Of a stretch of DNA of 64,000 bases, positions 46,240 through 57,380 are shown piece by piece. Where the stretch lies: positions 232,501-296,500 of the forward strand of contig JAZKJV010000087.1 in assembly GCA_037367405.1 (NCBI GenBank), written 5' to 3'. Source of the DNA: Ottelia alismoides (taxonomy: Eukaryota; Streptophyta; Magnoliopsida; Alismatales; Hydrocharitaceae). Below the pieces are notes generated by a model that saw only the letters and a list, made by a program, of their open reading frames with translations, was not told the DNA's origin and did no database searches. The translations under genes were made by a program, and so were the position numbers. The first letter of the stretch is position 1. Every line of letters begins with the position of its first letter.

Positions 46240-46595
46240 AATGGGGCTGCCCCCGCGCCGTTTCGGCGTGTTTTTTATTTTTTTTGAAAAATCTCGCCGT
46301 GTAAATTCATCCCTATATCCCTCCTATATGTCATTCGAATTTCGTCAGAAACAGAGGCTCCTACGGCCTCCATCGAGATGGTGTCGATTTAAAAAATGCT
46401 GTTACCGTTAAAAAATGTTTGTCTCGATGGAGGCCGTAGGAGCCTCTGTTTCTGACGAAATTCGAATGACATATAGGAGGGATATAGGGATGAATATACA
46501 TGACGATATTTTTCAAAAAAAAATAAAAAACGCGCCGAAACGGCGCGGGGGCAGCCATCTTGGCTGCCCACAAGGGGCAGCCCCATTAATCTCTC
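46236..46595. mobile_element. TA-flanked palindromic MITE, copy 2
   Basis: The most regular copy: nearly perfect inverted halves, outer stem GGGGCTGCCCCCGCGCCGTT mirrored by AACGGCGCGGGGGCAGCC-like sequence, and the same core as copy 1. It is flanked by TA tracts at 46199-46235 and 46596-46614. Confidence 0.85.
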
Positions 46596-46614
46596 ATATA
46601 TATATATATATATA

Positions 46615-46983
46615 GGGGTTAGGGAGTATGCATCTAGGCGCATATAAAAGGCTTATATCTTTCACGTTTTTTACTTTTTTGGAAAATATCACCATGTGTG
46701 TTCATCTCTATATCCCTCTTATATGTCATTCGATTTTCGTCAGAAACAGAGACTTTATGCCCTCCATATAGAACAGATGATTTTAACGGTCTCATAATTG
46801 CTGAAATTGATCCCCTTAAGATGGAGTGCATAGGAGTCTCTATTTCTGAGGAAATTTGAATGACATAATGTAGGGATATATAGACGAATATACTTGGTGA
46901 TATTTTCAAAAATAAAGAAACGTGAAAGATATATGCCCCGATACATGTAAAATTACGTACATCTGGGTGCATGCTCCTCAACC

Positions 46984-46985
<2 letters not shown>
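46615..46985. mobile_element. TA-flanked palindromic MITE, copy 3 (divergent)
   Basis: The inner core (TCTATATCCCTCTTATATGTC, CAGAAACAGAGACT) is as in the others, but the outer ends differ: GGGGTTAGGGAGTATGCA mirrored by TGCATGCTCCTCAACCCC. It is flanked by TA tracts, the right one running into ACAT repeats (47015-47080). Confidence 0.8.
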
Positions 46986-47014
<29 letters not shown>

Positions 47015-47020
<6 letters not shown>

Positions 47021-47026
47021 CATACA

Positions 47027-47058
<32 letters not shown>

Positions 47059-47082
47059 CATATACATACATACACACAAACA
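47015..47082. repeat. ACAT microsatellite
   Basis: ACAT/ATAC tetranucleotide repeats continue the TA tract of copy 3. They generate spurious Tyr/Ile and Thr/His open frames on both strands. Confidence 0.9.
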
Positions 47083-47095
47083 CACCCATAAGAGG

Positions 47096-47430
47096 TTAAC
47101 GGGGCTACCCCCACGTCATTTTCGACATTTTTTATTTTTTTGAAAAATATCACCATGCATATTCATCCCTATATCCCTCTTATATGTCAGTCAAATTTCG
47201 TCAGAAACAGAGACTCATATCGCCTCCATCAAGAGAGTTTCGATTTAAAAAATTCTGCGACTGTTAAAAAATTAATACCTGGATGGAGGTCGTAGGAGTC
47301 TCTATTTCTGACAAAATTCCAATGACATATAGGAGAGATATAGAGATGAATATACATGGTGATATTTTTCAAAAAAAATAAAAAAACGTAGAAATAGAGG
47401 GCGGAGCAGTTGGGGGCAGCTTCATTAAAT
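47096..47430. mobile_element. TA-flanked palindromic MITE, copy 4
   Basis: Same core and inverted layout as copies 1 and 2, with ends ACGGGGCTACCCCC and TGGGGGCAGCTTC. The right end abuts ATATATATAT; the left end follows the ACAT repeat. Confidence 0.75.
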
Positions 47431-47548
47431 CATATATATATAGGGTCATATGTGGATGCCCCCTAGGGGGATTTTTTTATAATAATTACTAATCTAAACT
47501 TAATTAATTAAATGAGCATGCAAATAGAAAATTTAACATTATAGGTAC

Positions 47549-47611
47549 AAATCGGCACTTGAGGTGCCGATTTGGGAGAAAAGCCCAAATCGGCACCTCA
47601 AGTGCCGATTT
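47549..47611. repeat. 28-bp perfect hairpin, left arm
   Basis: Bases 47549-47576 are the exact reverse complement of 47584-47611, with a 7-base loop between. Each 28-mer is itself nearly palindromic (AAATCGGCAC...GTGCCGATTT). Confidence 0.9.
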
Positions 47612-48054
47612 GGACCACTTCTCACCCCTTTTGCATTTTTATCCTATTTCAAAAATTATTAATATAAGTGATCCTTCCATTTATACTATTAAAAGGTTCA
47701 ATGTTTTAATGTACTCTTTTACTTAATACATTGATTTTCATAATCCTTATATAAAAATTAATTAGCTATTAATTTCATGATTATGATAAATATAATTAAA
47801 AATTTTGAGTTTAGATATTATATAGTTCCTAATTTCACAATTACAACAAGTGAAATTAGTTTCCTTAATTACCAAATATAGATTTCTCACTATATTATAT
47901 GCAACTCTTGAACATATTTAAGTATATCCATATATTTTAAAAAAGTTGTATAATCATGTACATATCCATATCCTAAAAAAAGAAAACTTTAGTCATGTTC
48001 TTATCGATATCCGTAAAAAAACTAAAATCCGTTTCCTTAATTACCATTAGCATC

Positions 48055-48381
48055 TAGAGATGAAAACGTACCGGATACGGATCGGATATGCATATTTCCA
48101 TATCCATAATATATAATACTATTGTAATAACATAGAGTTGTAACTTGTATTATATTAACTAATATATAAAACAATATTAAATGATGTATACGGATATCCG
48201 GATCCGGATCCAGATATTCAAGACATTAATATATCCGTATCTGTATCCGAAAAATTTTTACAATCCATATTCATATCCGATCCGTATTCGATTAATATTC
48301 AGACACGGATATCTGTTTCCGATAATTTTTTGAATATGGCAAGCGGATATTCGAATATATCCATATCCAGTTTCATCCATA
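48055..48381. mobile_element. hAT-like MITE
   Basis: It starts TAGAGATGAAAACG and ends GTTTCATCCATA, with GGATACGGAT-type motifs inverted at the two ends. Flanks TTAGCATC (48047-48054) and GTATCATC (48382-48389) match at 6 of 8 bases, fitting an aged hAT duplication. It is inserted in the centre of the fold-back element. Confidence 0.65.
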
Positions 48382-48650
48382 GTATCATCAATATGTGTCA
48401 AAACAGAAATATATATATCAATGAAATGGTAAATCTATATTAATTGTATTTTTAATTATTTTTCTAATAATTGTGAAATTTTTATTTATATTTAGAACTA
48501 ATTAATTTTTGTATAAGGATTATGAAAATCAATGTATTAAGTAAAAGAATACATTAAAACATAGAACCTTTTAATTTAATAGTATAAATGGATGAATCAT
48601 TTATATAAATAACTTTTGAAATAGGATAGAAATGCAAAATGCAAAGACAC

Positions 48651-48713
48651 AAATCGGCACTTGAGGTGCCGATTTGGGCTTTCCTCCCAAATCGGCACCT
48701 CAAGTGCCGATTT
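48651..48713. repeat. 28-bp perfect hairpin, right arm
   Basis: Bases 48651-48678 are the exact reverse complement of 48686-48713 with a 7-base loop. The sequence is the same as the left-arm hairpin except for the loop. Confidence 0.9.
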
Positions 48714-48794
48714 GTACCTATAATTTTAAATTTTCCATTTGCATGCCTATTTAATTAATTAAGTTTAAATTAGTAATTATTTTATAAAAAAGTC

Positions 48795-49162
48795 CGCCCC
48801 CTAGGGGCAGCCAACATGGCTGCCCCGCCTTATTTGGGTAATTTTTTTTTTTTGAAAAATAACACCATATATATTCATCCCTATATCCCCTCCTATATAC
48901 CATTCGAATTTCGTTAGAAACAGAGACTCCTACGGCCTCCATCCGGATAGTAATTTTTTAACGGTAACAAGATTTTTTTAAATCGATACCATCGAGATGG
49001 AGGCCGTAGGAGTCTCTGTTTCTGACGAAATTCGAATGACATATACGAGGGATATATGGATGAATATACATGGTTTTATTTTTCAAAAAAAATAAAAAAA
49101 CACCGAAAAATGGAGCGGAGGCAGCCATGTTGGCTGCCCCCATGGGGCAGCCCCATTTTTTC
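48795..49162. mobile_element. TA-flanked palindromic MITE, copy 5
   Basis: It has the full inverted layout. Its ends carry extra short stems (GGGGCAGCCAACATGGCTG on the left, GGCAGCCATGTTGGCTGCC on the right). The right end abuts a TA tract (49163-49181). It ends 390 bp before the 3' end of the second C2 gene. Confidence 0.8.
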
Positions 49163-49552
49163 CATATATATATATATATAACTATGGAAGATATGCTAGC
49201 GAATATTTGCTAGAAAAAAATCAAATTTAAAAATGATTATTTTAATTGAATAACTTTTGTCATCGCGTGGTAATTATTAACTCATTAAAAATGAGATAAA
49301 CACCTTTTGTCATAAAGAACAATTTAGTACTAATGAATAATTTAATATTCTATTATATTAAATATAGAGATTACATCAAAATAAGAGACAAACAAACAAT
49401 AAACTGCGTCGCTAATCCTTAAATACATGTTAAATAAACTGCAATGAATATACACATACCAACAATCGGACTATATGACCGTTGCCTCCATAATATCATC
49501 GTTAGACACGATTCCGAATTTGAAGAAGCAACGGAAACTCCAGTTCTCCCAT
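49163..49552. other. 3' flank of the second C2 gene
   Basis: A TA tract, then AT-rich sequence. From ~49525 the flank AGCAACGGAAACTCCAGTTC is shared with the 3' flank of the first C2 gene (3097-3112), so the duplication extends past the stop codon. Confidence 0.6.
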
Positions 49553-50023
49553 CTAATACGCAAACGAGGATCTCCGGCCGGCAAATGGAAACCCACCATA
49601 GCCATAAGGCTGTGGCTGACGCCGCCTGACGGAGAGGTTGATGATCCCATTGGGGTTCCCCTTCTCGTCCCTCAGACGATAGCTCAGAAAGTGCAAATAA
49701 TCCGCAGGCAGCAATCCCCCCTGGAAATCCGACACGGGGACAGCCGCCTTCCCCACCAATCTCTCCCCCATCGGTGTCCTGCACCTCACCCTCACCTCGA
49801 TGTACGGTGTTGCTGGTGAGAGCGCAAGCACGGTCTTCTCGTTCCAATGCGGGAAGCTGCCTCCGTCACGATCCACCGTCGTTGTGAATGCGGGTGTGGT
49901 GGCGTCGGAGTCGGCGAAAACAGAGACAAAAGCGTTCTTCTTGATACGGTGGCCGGAGAGGGTGAGGTCCTCGGCGGAGATGACGACGATGTCGTAGGCA
50001 AAGCTCGTGTCGGCATATCCCAT
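49553..50023 (-). CDS. C2-domain protein, SRC2/BAP-like (copy 2)
   Basis: This single-exon gene encodes 156 residues with a C2 domain at ~7-135 and a basic Arg/Pro/Gly/Tyr tail. About 20 substitutions and one added Phe near the C-terminus separate it from copy 1 (3118-3585). The loop positions that normally bind calcium again lack Asp (KKNAFV; RTPMGERLVG). The ATG at 50023 aligns with copy 1; the longer frame to 50080 is GA-repeat leader and not expected to be coding. Related 5' and 3' flanks show that a whole gene unit was duplicated. The copies lie 46 kb apart on the same strand with HSFB2 between. The likely role is as for copy 1: a small membrane-binding protein in stress or defence signalling. 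The intact frame suggests it is active. Confidence 0.88.
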   Translation of the reverse strand: MGYADTSFAYDIVVISAEDLTLSGHRIKKNAFVSVFADSDATTPAFTTTVDRDGGSFPHWNEKTVLALSPATPYIEVRVRCRTPMGERLVGKAAVPVSDFQGGLLPADYLHFLSYRLRDEKGNPNGIINLSVRRRQPQPYGYGGFPFAGRRSSFAY

Positions 50024-50746
50024 GCGGACGGATATTCTCTCTCCCCCTCTCTCTCTCTCTCTCTGTGAAATGCAAGGCACAGAGCAGATGCGGTTTGTTG
50101 GGATATGGCGTGTTTCTCGCTTCTTTTATGCAATATTGTTTCGCGTAGGAGGAAAGTTCTCGAAAGGGCTTCTCCATTCCATTGATACAACGCGGACCGT
50201 CGACCGTAGGCTTCCGTAACGGCGGCGTTGCTTCCGCCGTGCGCGACACGCCGACAAATTCTCACCGTCAGATCAATCAAAGATGGAATCTCAAGTAAAT
50301 GTCCCATTGGTCTTTCCTTGATAATTTCAAAATTAGAGATGGGTTATCATGACAGGCCGGTGCAGCCCAAGTTCAAAGTTTAAATTAGCCCAACTTGGAT
50401 CAAAAGATAGATTCTTATGATTTATCTACGTTTTTTTATTCTCTTAGCAGAATCTTGTAGGTAATTTGCTCTTCACTCATTCTAAAATGCTTGGTTAATT
50501 TAAACGTACAATACATTAATGTTAAATGAACTTCTAGTTTAGTTTGCAAGACCTTTCATAAAATAAATCGAAAATGTAATTCATAACAATTATCTACAAT
50601 CCTTAATAAGAGATGATGCGAGAATTCTGAAGCTTGAGCATTTCCAATAACTAAGTTACTAAAGCGGATGTTAATGGTATTGTCACTAAATGAAGAACTT
50701 GAGTTGTTGTCAACTGTTGTTATCAGACATTTAAGTGGCATGCGCC
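50024..50746. other. 5' region of the second C2 gene, then AT-rich intergenic
   Basis: A GA/CT-rich leader (50037-50065) follows the start codon upstream on the minus strand. The block to ~50250 aligns with the upstream region of copy 1, including TACAACGCGGACCG, and has no MITE. Beyond 50300 nothing is recognised. Confidence 0.55.
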
Positions 50747-51292
50747 TAGGAGTGTTTATCGAGCTCAACGAGTCGAGTTGACCTCAACTCATACTCGAAC
50801 TCGATAAGAAAACATAAGCTCAAGCTTGAACTTGATAAGGTTTGGGTCCTAAAATGTTGGCTCGGACCCGAACTCATCATGTTCGAGTTGTCTCATGAGC
50901 CTCTTAACGAACTGCCTTCAACAAGTCGACCTGCTCACGAGCCTCTTAACGAGCCGAGTTCTTAGAGTAGAACTCAACAAACTTGAGCTGACTCACAAGC
51001 TTCTTAACGAGTTGTTCAGTTAAGTATGAAACAACGTTATCTGCTTCCATATTCTTATAGTGATTCACATACCTGGGGTTCTTAAAACCGCTCGGTGGGG
51101 GACTAAACATAACGACTTCCACACAAGTTATCGAGTTCAGCACAACCCAACTCGACCTCGACTTGATAACCCTAACGAGCCACAAATCCTCCTCGAGCTT
51201 GGGCCCAATGAGATTTCAAGTCTAGCTCACAAGCTCTTAATGAGTTGAGCACGAGTTGAGCTCATTGAACTCGAGCTTTCCTAGCAGCCTTA
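50747..51292. mobile_element. hAT-like non-autonomous element
   Basis: It starts TAGGAGTGTTTATCGAGCTC and ends CTAGCAGCCTTA, imperfect inverted ends, and is filled with repeated GAGTTGAGCTC-like motifs in both orientations. Flanks CATGCGCC and CATGGGAC match at 6 of 8 bases. Confidence 0.6.
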
Positions 51293-51839
51293 CATGGGAC
51301 GACCCGTCCAGTCTCAACTGTTGAGTTTTGGAGTGCTTGCGCTTGGATCAATCTTCGAAAAATTTTAAAGGTCTCGATCCTACCCAAAGCCCTTTATTTT
51401 AAATGGACATGGGACAAGGCCCTACACGATCCGCAAAGGTCCGGCCCAATGCTGATCATTGCCATCTGCTGGGTTGGACTGGGTAGGGTTGGGCTGGGTT
51501 GGGATGGGTGAATAGTAATCTGTGAGGAGAAAGTACCCGTGTGAATAGTAACCAGGGTTGGGCCAACCCTGCCCAACCCTGCAACCAATCAGGATATAGG
51601 ATAGCACCCCGGAGGAGTATGAGGCGCCAAGCTTTAGCCAACGCCTTCGGAAGGGAAAGACTAAAAATTGCAAAAGTGAAAGGAAAAACAAAGGGGAAAT
51701 TGTGTGTGGCGTACTATCTCACCACACAACTATAACAGAATAAGTCTATATGGTATTTAAAAAAATCAGCCATTATATTGTCCATTATTAATTAAATACC
51801 AATGAAATTTACTCACTCTGAGATGATTTTTTATTCTTC

Positions 51840-54626
51840 AATTTAGCGACAAATGTCGTATCTTTTATTATATCAATAGAGATAATCCATATAGTAATGT
51901 TTTTTGTTGTCATTTTTAAAATTTAAACTAATTATCTTATTTAACTAAAAGTTAACAATGAACATAAAATATTGAAAAGTAACATCGAGTAGACGTTGCT
52001 ATATAGCCGCTAATGATATAGGCACATATATCTGGAAAAAATTGATTTGCATATAATAATTTACCATTTTATATTTAACAACAAACATTATTACAAATTT
52101 GACCTAAGACAATGAACAAATCAATATTCGTTGGCATATCTTCTATCATTAAATATGTAACAGTGAATATTATTCGTCGTTGAATCTTGAAGTTGGCAAT
52201 GATTATTATATCCATTGCTATATACCTAGCAACGAATCATATAACAATAACTACTTGTTGTTTTTTTCTCTTAATGGTTGGTATATTTAGCAGCAATTAA
52301 TGTAAATTTTAACGAGTAATCCTACAGAAAAATTATTGTAATATGAACCTTTACGACGAATATGATATTTATTGCTAATTACAAGAATAAAATATAATTT
52401 AACGAGGAATACCTAGCACTGTTGGTGTACCTTTGAGTATTTGACATCAGAAGACATGACAACAAATACATGAATTATTCATTCCTTCAAATCAATTCTA
52501 TGGCAGTGAGAATATACAGTGGCATATTAAAAAAACTTCATTATATACTTATTTAGTTGTGGGGAACAACCATCGTATTTAACACCAAGGTTTTAAAAAT
52601 CGAACCGGACATTGAACCGGTCAGTCTTCAGTTTGGTCCAACCTGGTCGGACCGTCGGTCCAAACTGATAGGACCAGTGATGATGTTAGCATGATGTAAT
52701 CATTCTTATCGACTCGGAAAAAATCGAACCAGACTTAATTTATTCGTCGGATCGATCGAACTGGTTTTTTGAGCCAATAAAATAAAATACATATATGTAA
52801 GTGTGTATTTATATATAAATAAAATAATAGTTTAAAATATCAAATCTTTCAATAGAATAACATGATGGACTATTTTGAGTAAAACTCTATAAAAGTTAGT
52901 TATATTTTCTAGAATTATGTATGAATAGAATATCGTAATCTTTTATTTATAATTGCATCTAGAAAATTACTCTAAGAAAGTATTGGCACAACATATATTC
53001 TAAAAAGAGAGGGATATAACTTAAATCATAAAAGTTAAGAAGGGCACACGTGATAAAACCCATTATTTAACTTTTTTAAACCTTATTTTTTTGAAAATTT
53101 ATCAAACCATCAAAACTGGATCAATCCGGATCAACACAATCCAACCATCTATCAAATCCGAATTTTTATTTTCTTTTTTTAAATTAATTACACAAAACCA
53201 ATCGAACCGACTGGATCAGCGATCGAGTAGCACCACCTTCCTGTCAGCTACTCGGATCAACTACTCCTCAGCCCCTCTTGAGCTCCGCCCATAGAAAATC
53301 CAAGAAATCTATTCTATAATCTAAAGTTGAGTTCTTCTCACCCCACTCTCTCTTTAGGACACCTGGACTCTCTTATGCCTTCCCCTTTGCTCCTCACTCT
53401 AACAAATTGATGCTTCTCCCAAAACCTTTCCCTTCTCTCTCTACCCACTTCTATATCATGTAATTAATGTAGTTTTCTATTAGAATAATTGGATTGGAAG
53501 TTTGATTTGAACCCTTAAAAATAAAATGCACATCTTTTATATGGTCCGACTTATTAATTATAACAAGATTTAGTCAATTTATCTTAAGATGAATTATAGC
53601 CAAAAAAATATGAATAGATAATATGATATTATTTTGAGTTTAATGATTTTATCCACGTACATTTATTCATGGATCACCTAGCTTACGATGATAGGATCTT
53701 AGTCACTTGCTGTAGAATCATTACCTTATATATAATGTAAACCATACGAGTGGAAGGTCGATTATATTTTTAAATATGTGTGTGTCCCTTCACTTGCAGC
53801 CAGATTTTGTAGAGGGATTTTCTTATCTTTTGTAGTTCTACTGTTCTATTTGAAAATTATGGGTAAATTTTCCTCCTATTTCAGCCATGGTTATTTTTCA
53901 TTAAATATCATGATAGTGAAAGGATTATCGACCAATGCATGTACAAAAATGTAACATAATTCACAATAAGATGAAATTTTGGAATTAACATCCTACGTGT
54001 TATGATATAAATAATGCACACTATCGTAAAATAGTGTAAATCAGGACAAGAGAATGCATGTCAGGTTAAATAAATATAGACACCTAAACGAAAATCATTT
54101 TATAGTGATGCATATCTTGGAATTCATCTCTATATCATCCGATGTTAAATGTAAGAACAAATATTATTTCCTCTAGAATGACTTTTGTAATTGAAATTAG
54201 CTATAAATGATATATATGTTACTATCATACAATAAAATATAGCTAATGCAGCGAATAATTTGAATATTCTTTGTGATATCCTCCGATGTAATTAAATATA
54301 TATCATTTGTGAAATCATCTTTTGCACTTGTAATTAGCAACAAATGTCATTTTCATTGTTAAAGGTTCATACAACAAAGATTTTTCCATTGAATTGTTCG
54401 TCAAAATTCACACTAATCATTGCCAATTTAGCAAAAATTAAAAGAAAAAATCAACAAATAATTGTTGTTATATGATTCATAGCGAGGAATATAGCAACGA
54501 CACCATCATCTGTTGTGGATTTAAAGAAGTAAGCAGCGAATAATATTCTTTGTTATATATTTAGCTACAGAAGATATGGTAACATATATTAAATTATCAT
54601 TGTATTAGGTTATTTTTCTTGCAGTG
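51840..54626. mobile_element. degenerate CACTA-like element
   Basis: The right end TTATTTTTCTTGCAGTG (54610-54626) is a CACTA-type terminus followed by TAT. Inverted subterminal copies of AGCAACGAATnATATAACAA lie at 52240-52275 and 54455-54500 in opposite orientation, with many AGCnACAAATGTC-type motifs near both ends. The left terminus is not found and no transposase is seen. Confidence 0.45.
52588..53235. repeat. repeat with inverted AACCGG/TCGAACC motifs
   Basis: It starts TTTTAAAAATCGAACCGGAC and ends ...CCAATCGAACCGACTGGATC, with several GGTCCAACC/GGTTCGA motifs in both orientations. It is probably a short DNA transposon nested in the CACTA-like remnant. Ends are not sharply defined. 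Confidence 0.4.
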
Positions 54627-55515
54627 TATATTGCTAACAATGATTTATATAGTAAAAGTTTTTCATTGTCAATACAATCATCTGAGCTAATCATTGTTAG
54701 AAGTTGACTCTAAATTAAGTTTTTGCTTTTTTAATTGAAACTTATGATTTTAAATGTTATTGAAATTTTAAGTTAAATAAAAAAACTTTGTACTAATAGA
54801 ACATGATAGAAGCTTTACATTATATAAAAAGATTAAAAATAAATGTAGATTCTTACTTTTTTTGGGTTATATTGATATATGCACTTTCTATCCACATAAT
54901 TCAAGCGACAAAAAAATCCTTTAATTTATATACCTTTTCCGAATATCCTACTGTATGGGCTGAATTCTTACATTAATTTTCAAAAAATAAATAGTTTAAA
55001 AAAGATATATATCATTAAAGGATATTGACAATACCCTGCGATGTGTAGGTCTAAGATGTGGTTTATTTGGAAGTTTAGTATTCGATGTAACATTCGTCTA
55101 TCTGAAAACACTCAATTAGATACATCATTAACTGATACATAACCATGATCATTTATTATGAATTGATCTTAATGTGTACTTATAGGAGTAGTTTCATCCA
55201 TTTGTTTAATTTAATATAAATTCAACCTAAATGTCCATATGATTAATGGAAACAAATATGTCAACACGACTTGGTCATGTTACCCTGCATTTTTTTCTGT
55301 TTATATAGATCAAAACAAAGTAACTAATAGAGATGAAAATGTATTTGAACTTAAGGATACCTAAGATGGTGATGCGTCATTTCAGAAAGAACTTTGTTTG
55401 GACCCATTATTGAAATATTAGCTAAATTAAATTGTAACCAAATGAATTGATCAGTACACAAGACAAACAATAAGATTTAAGATATACTATATGATTTTGA
55501 TAAGATATAAATCCA
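54627..55515. other. AT-rich intergenic
   Basis: I see no gene or clear element here. Confidence 0.4.
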
Positions 55516-55744
55516 TCCATTACTATATATTATGGAGGGACGACGCACCACTTTAGATTAGTTAATCTTTTCAAAAATACCATTTGTGTCCTATCCTCTT
55601 TTCTATCTTAAAAAATTGTCACTATTACTCTATGTCACTTATACTTCTCTGTAATTCCACAAAATATCGTTTGTATCCTGATCCCTCATCGCCTTCCCTT
55701 TGCTCTCCTTTGCCACCTTGATGGATTGGGGCATGCTCTTCGAC

Positions 55745-56176
55745 TAGGGATGAAAACGGTCGGATACAGAATATAGGTATAATCATATCTTTATCCATTT
55801 TAAAATACGAATGTGGATACGAATATTGACGAATGTGAAAAATATGTAACCATGTCCTTAAAAATGAATACGAATCGGATGCGAATAATAACATAAATAT
55901 TTAATAGATTAATTAAAATATACATATTTGGGATGGTTTACACATAAAATAGATATACCAGATATAGTAATTTCATAACAATTATGTCAACACTGGTGAA
56001 TGCAATCATAAAATGTTTTCGCACATGTATAAATAAATATATTACTATACTTATGTACGAAAACGAATATACAAATACGAATGCGAATATTAACGAATGT
56101 CAAAGTGATATCCATATCTGCATCCATTTTAAAATGAATATGAATATGAATTTAAAATGAATACGAATACGAATGT

Positions 56177-56210
<34 letters not shown>

Positions 56211-56263
56211 CGAATACGGTAGCGAATCAGATACAAATATATTCACATTCGTTTTCATCCCTA
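55745..56263. mobile_element. hAT-like MITE
   Basis: It starts TAGGGATGAAAACG and ends CGTTTTCATCCCTA, perfect 14-bp inverted ends. Flanks TCTTCGAC and TCTTCCAT match at 6 of 8 bases. The interior is repeated ATACGAATACGAAT motifs plus a TA tract (56179-56208). Confidence 0.8.
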
Positions 56264-56739
56264 TCTTCCATAGTCCCTAATTTCCCCTCCTTCGTCCCCC
56301 GCTAACATTATTGTTATTTTTGACTTTGCAATTACGAAGTCAATGGTTTGAATCATGAGTATGAAATTTATTTGCAATGGAGGAATGTTGTCACTCATAT
56401 GAAAGTACATAAAGGTATATGAGAATTAAATAATCATGAGTATGAAATTTTGTTGCCGTGGATATATGGATATGGGTTGCTGGAGAGCGGGTCTTTGTTC
56501 TCCTTCTAATGCATAGATATGAAAGGTTGTTTGTTTTTTTTATAGTTCGGCTTCCACATTTTGGATATTTTTTGGTGATTCATGGGTACATGTGGGTACC
56601 TGTGGCCAATTCAAATAATCTGGGTACCCGTTAGAATCAGGTACCTATTGTAACGGGTCGAGTCGATCCATCGATCCAGTAATGATGGGTCGGGGCAGGT
56701 CTTGACTGAACGGGTCGGGTACCTTCCCGACGAACACCG

Positions 56740-57380
56740 TTGACCATGTCTCCATCGAGCCTCTCCACTTCCTTCCATGTCATCTTCGCAGATGAGTGTC
56801 ACCTCCTCGTATTCATGTTTGGCAACATCATGTTTGCTGATCGTGATGTCATCGACCAGAGCAACCCCTTCTTCGAAATCGCGATAGGTGCCTCACTAAA
56901 GCTCCTCGACTTCAATAGTGGCTTTTGTAATATCGAGAAGCTATTCAAGGTCAACAACATCCACAACGCGCTCCTTGGCCTTCTCTCAAACATCGAGCTT
57001 CTCTTTGACAGTTGTGACAGGTGCCACGAGCTCGTCTTCAAGGCGATGATGTATGTGCCCTCTAAACTAACAACCATTACATTCTCAAGCTCGTGCTTCA
57101 TAGCATCACCATCGATCGCAACATCCCTGACAAGAGAAACCCCTTCTCAAAGATCATGAAAGATAGCGATCTGCAAATACACTGTCGACATTGTCGTGCA
57201 CCTCGAGGATTTCATACAAGGGATTCTAATCAACTTCAAGATCGTTATTTATCGAGAGAGGTCCACTACACTGGTGCCAATGAGAACATCCAACCGATTA
57301 CACACTTTTGTAATGAGTTGCATTATTTTGATCACCAACTACATGCAGTTATTTTTGAGCATATGAAATGCTATTTATAT
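56740..57380 (+). pseudogene. EXO70 exocyst subunit fragment
   Basis: 56740-57010 reads FHVIFADECHL, then a block ending NIEKLFKVNNIHNALLGLL and SNIELLFDS, matching the EXO70 'SPEKLFKILDLYDALxDLLPDIEAIF' region. After frameshifts, 57200-57370 reads GILINFKIVIYRERS, then RLHTFVMSCIILITNYMQ, matching 'GILSEFENAVLR' and 'HPLTRYVMNYI'. The order is right but the typical spacing is disturbed and the frames change. EXO70 tethers secretory vesicles to the plasma membrane. Only the middle third of the gene is present. The site lies inside the candidate Helitron, so capture is likely. Confidence 0.8.

Larger units (their letters stand above)
47455..48794. repeat. fold-back element with ~400-bp arms
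   Basis: Left arm (~47455-47830) and right arm (~48440-48794) are inverted repeats: GCCCCCTAGGGGG at the outer edges, AATAATTACTAAT, AATTAATTAAAT and GCATGCAAAT next, then the paired hairpins (47549-47611 and 48651-48713). The centre holds AT-rich sequence and a hAT MITE. No coding capacity or target duplication is recognised. Confidence 0.7.

Noticed and set aside
46922..47156. Tyr/Ile- and Thr/His-rich frames
   Set aside because: They are translations of the TA and ACAT microsatellites.
56799..57101. 100-codon minus-strand frame
   Set aside because: It is antisense to the EXO70 fragment, which explains the coding signal better.
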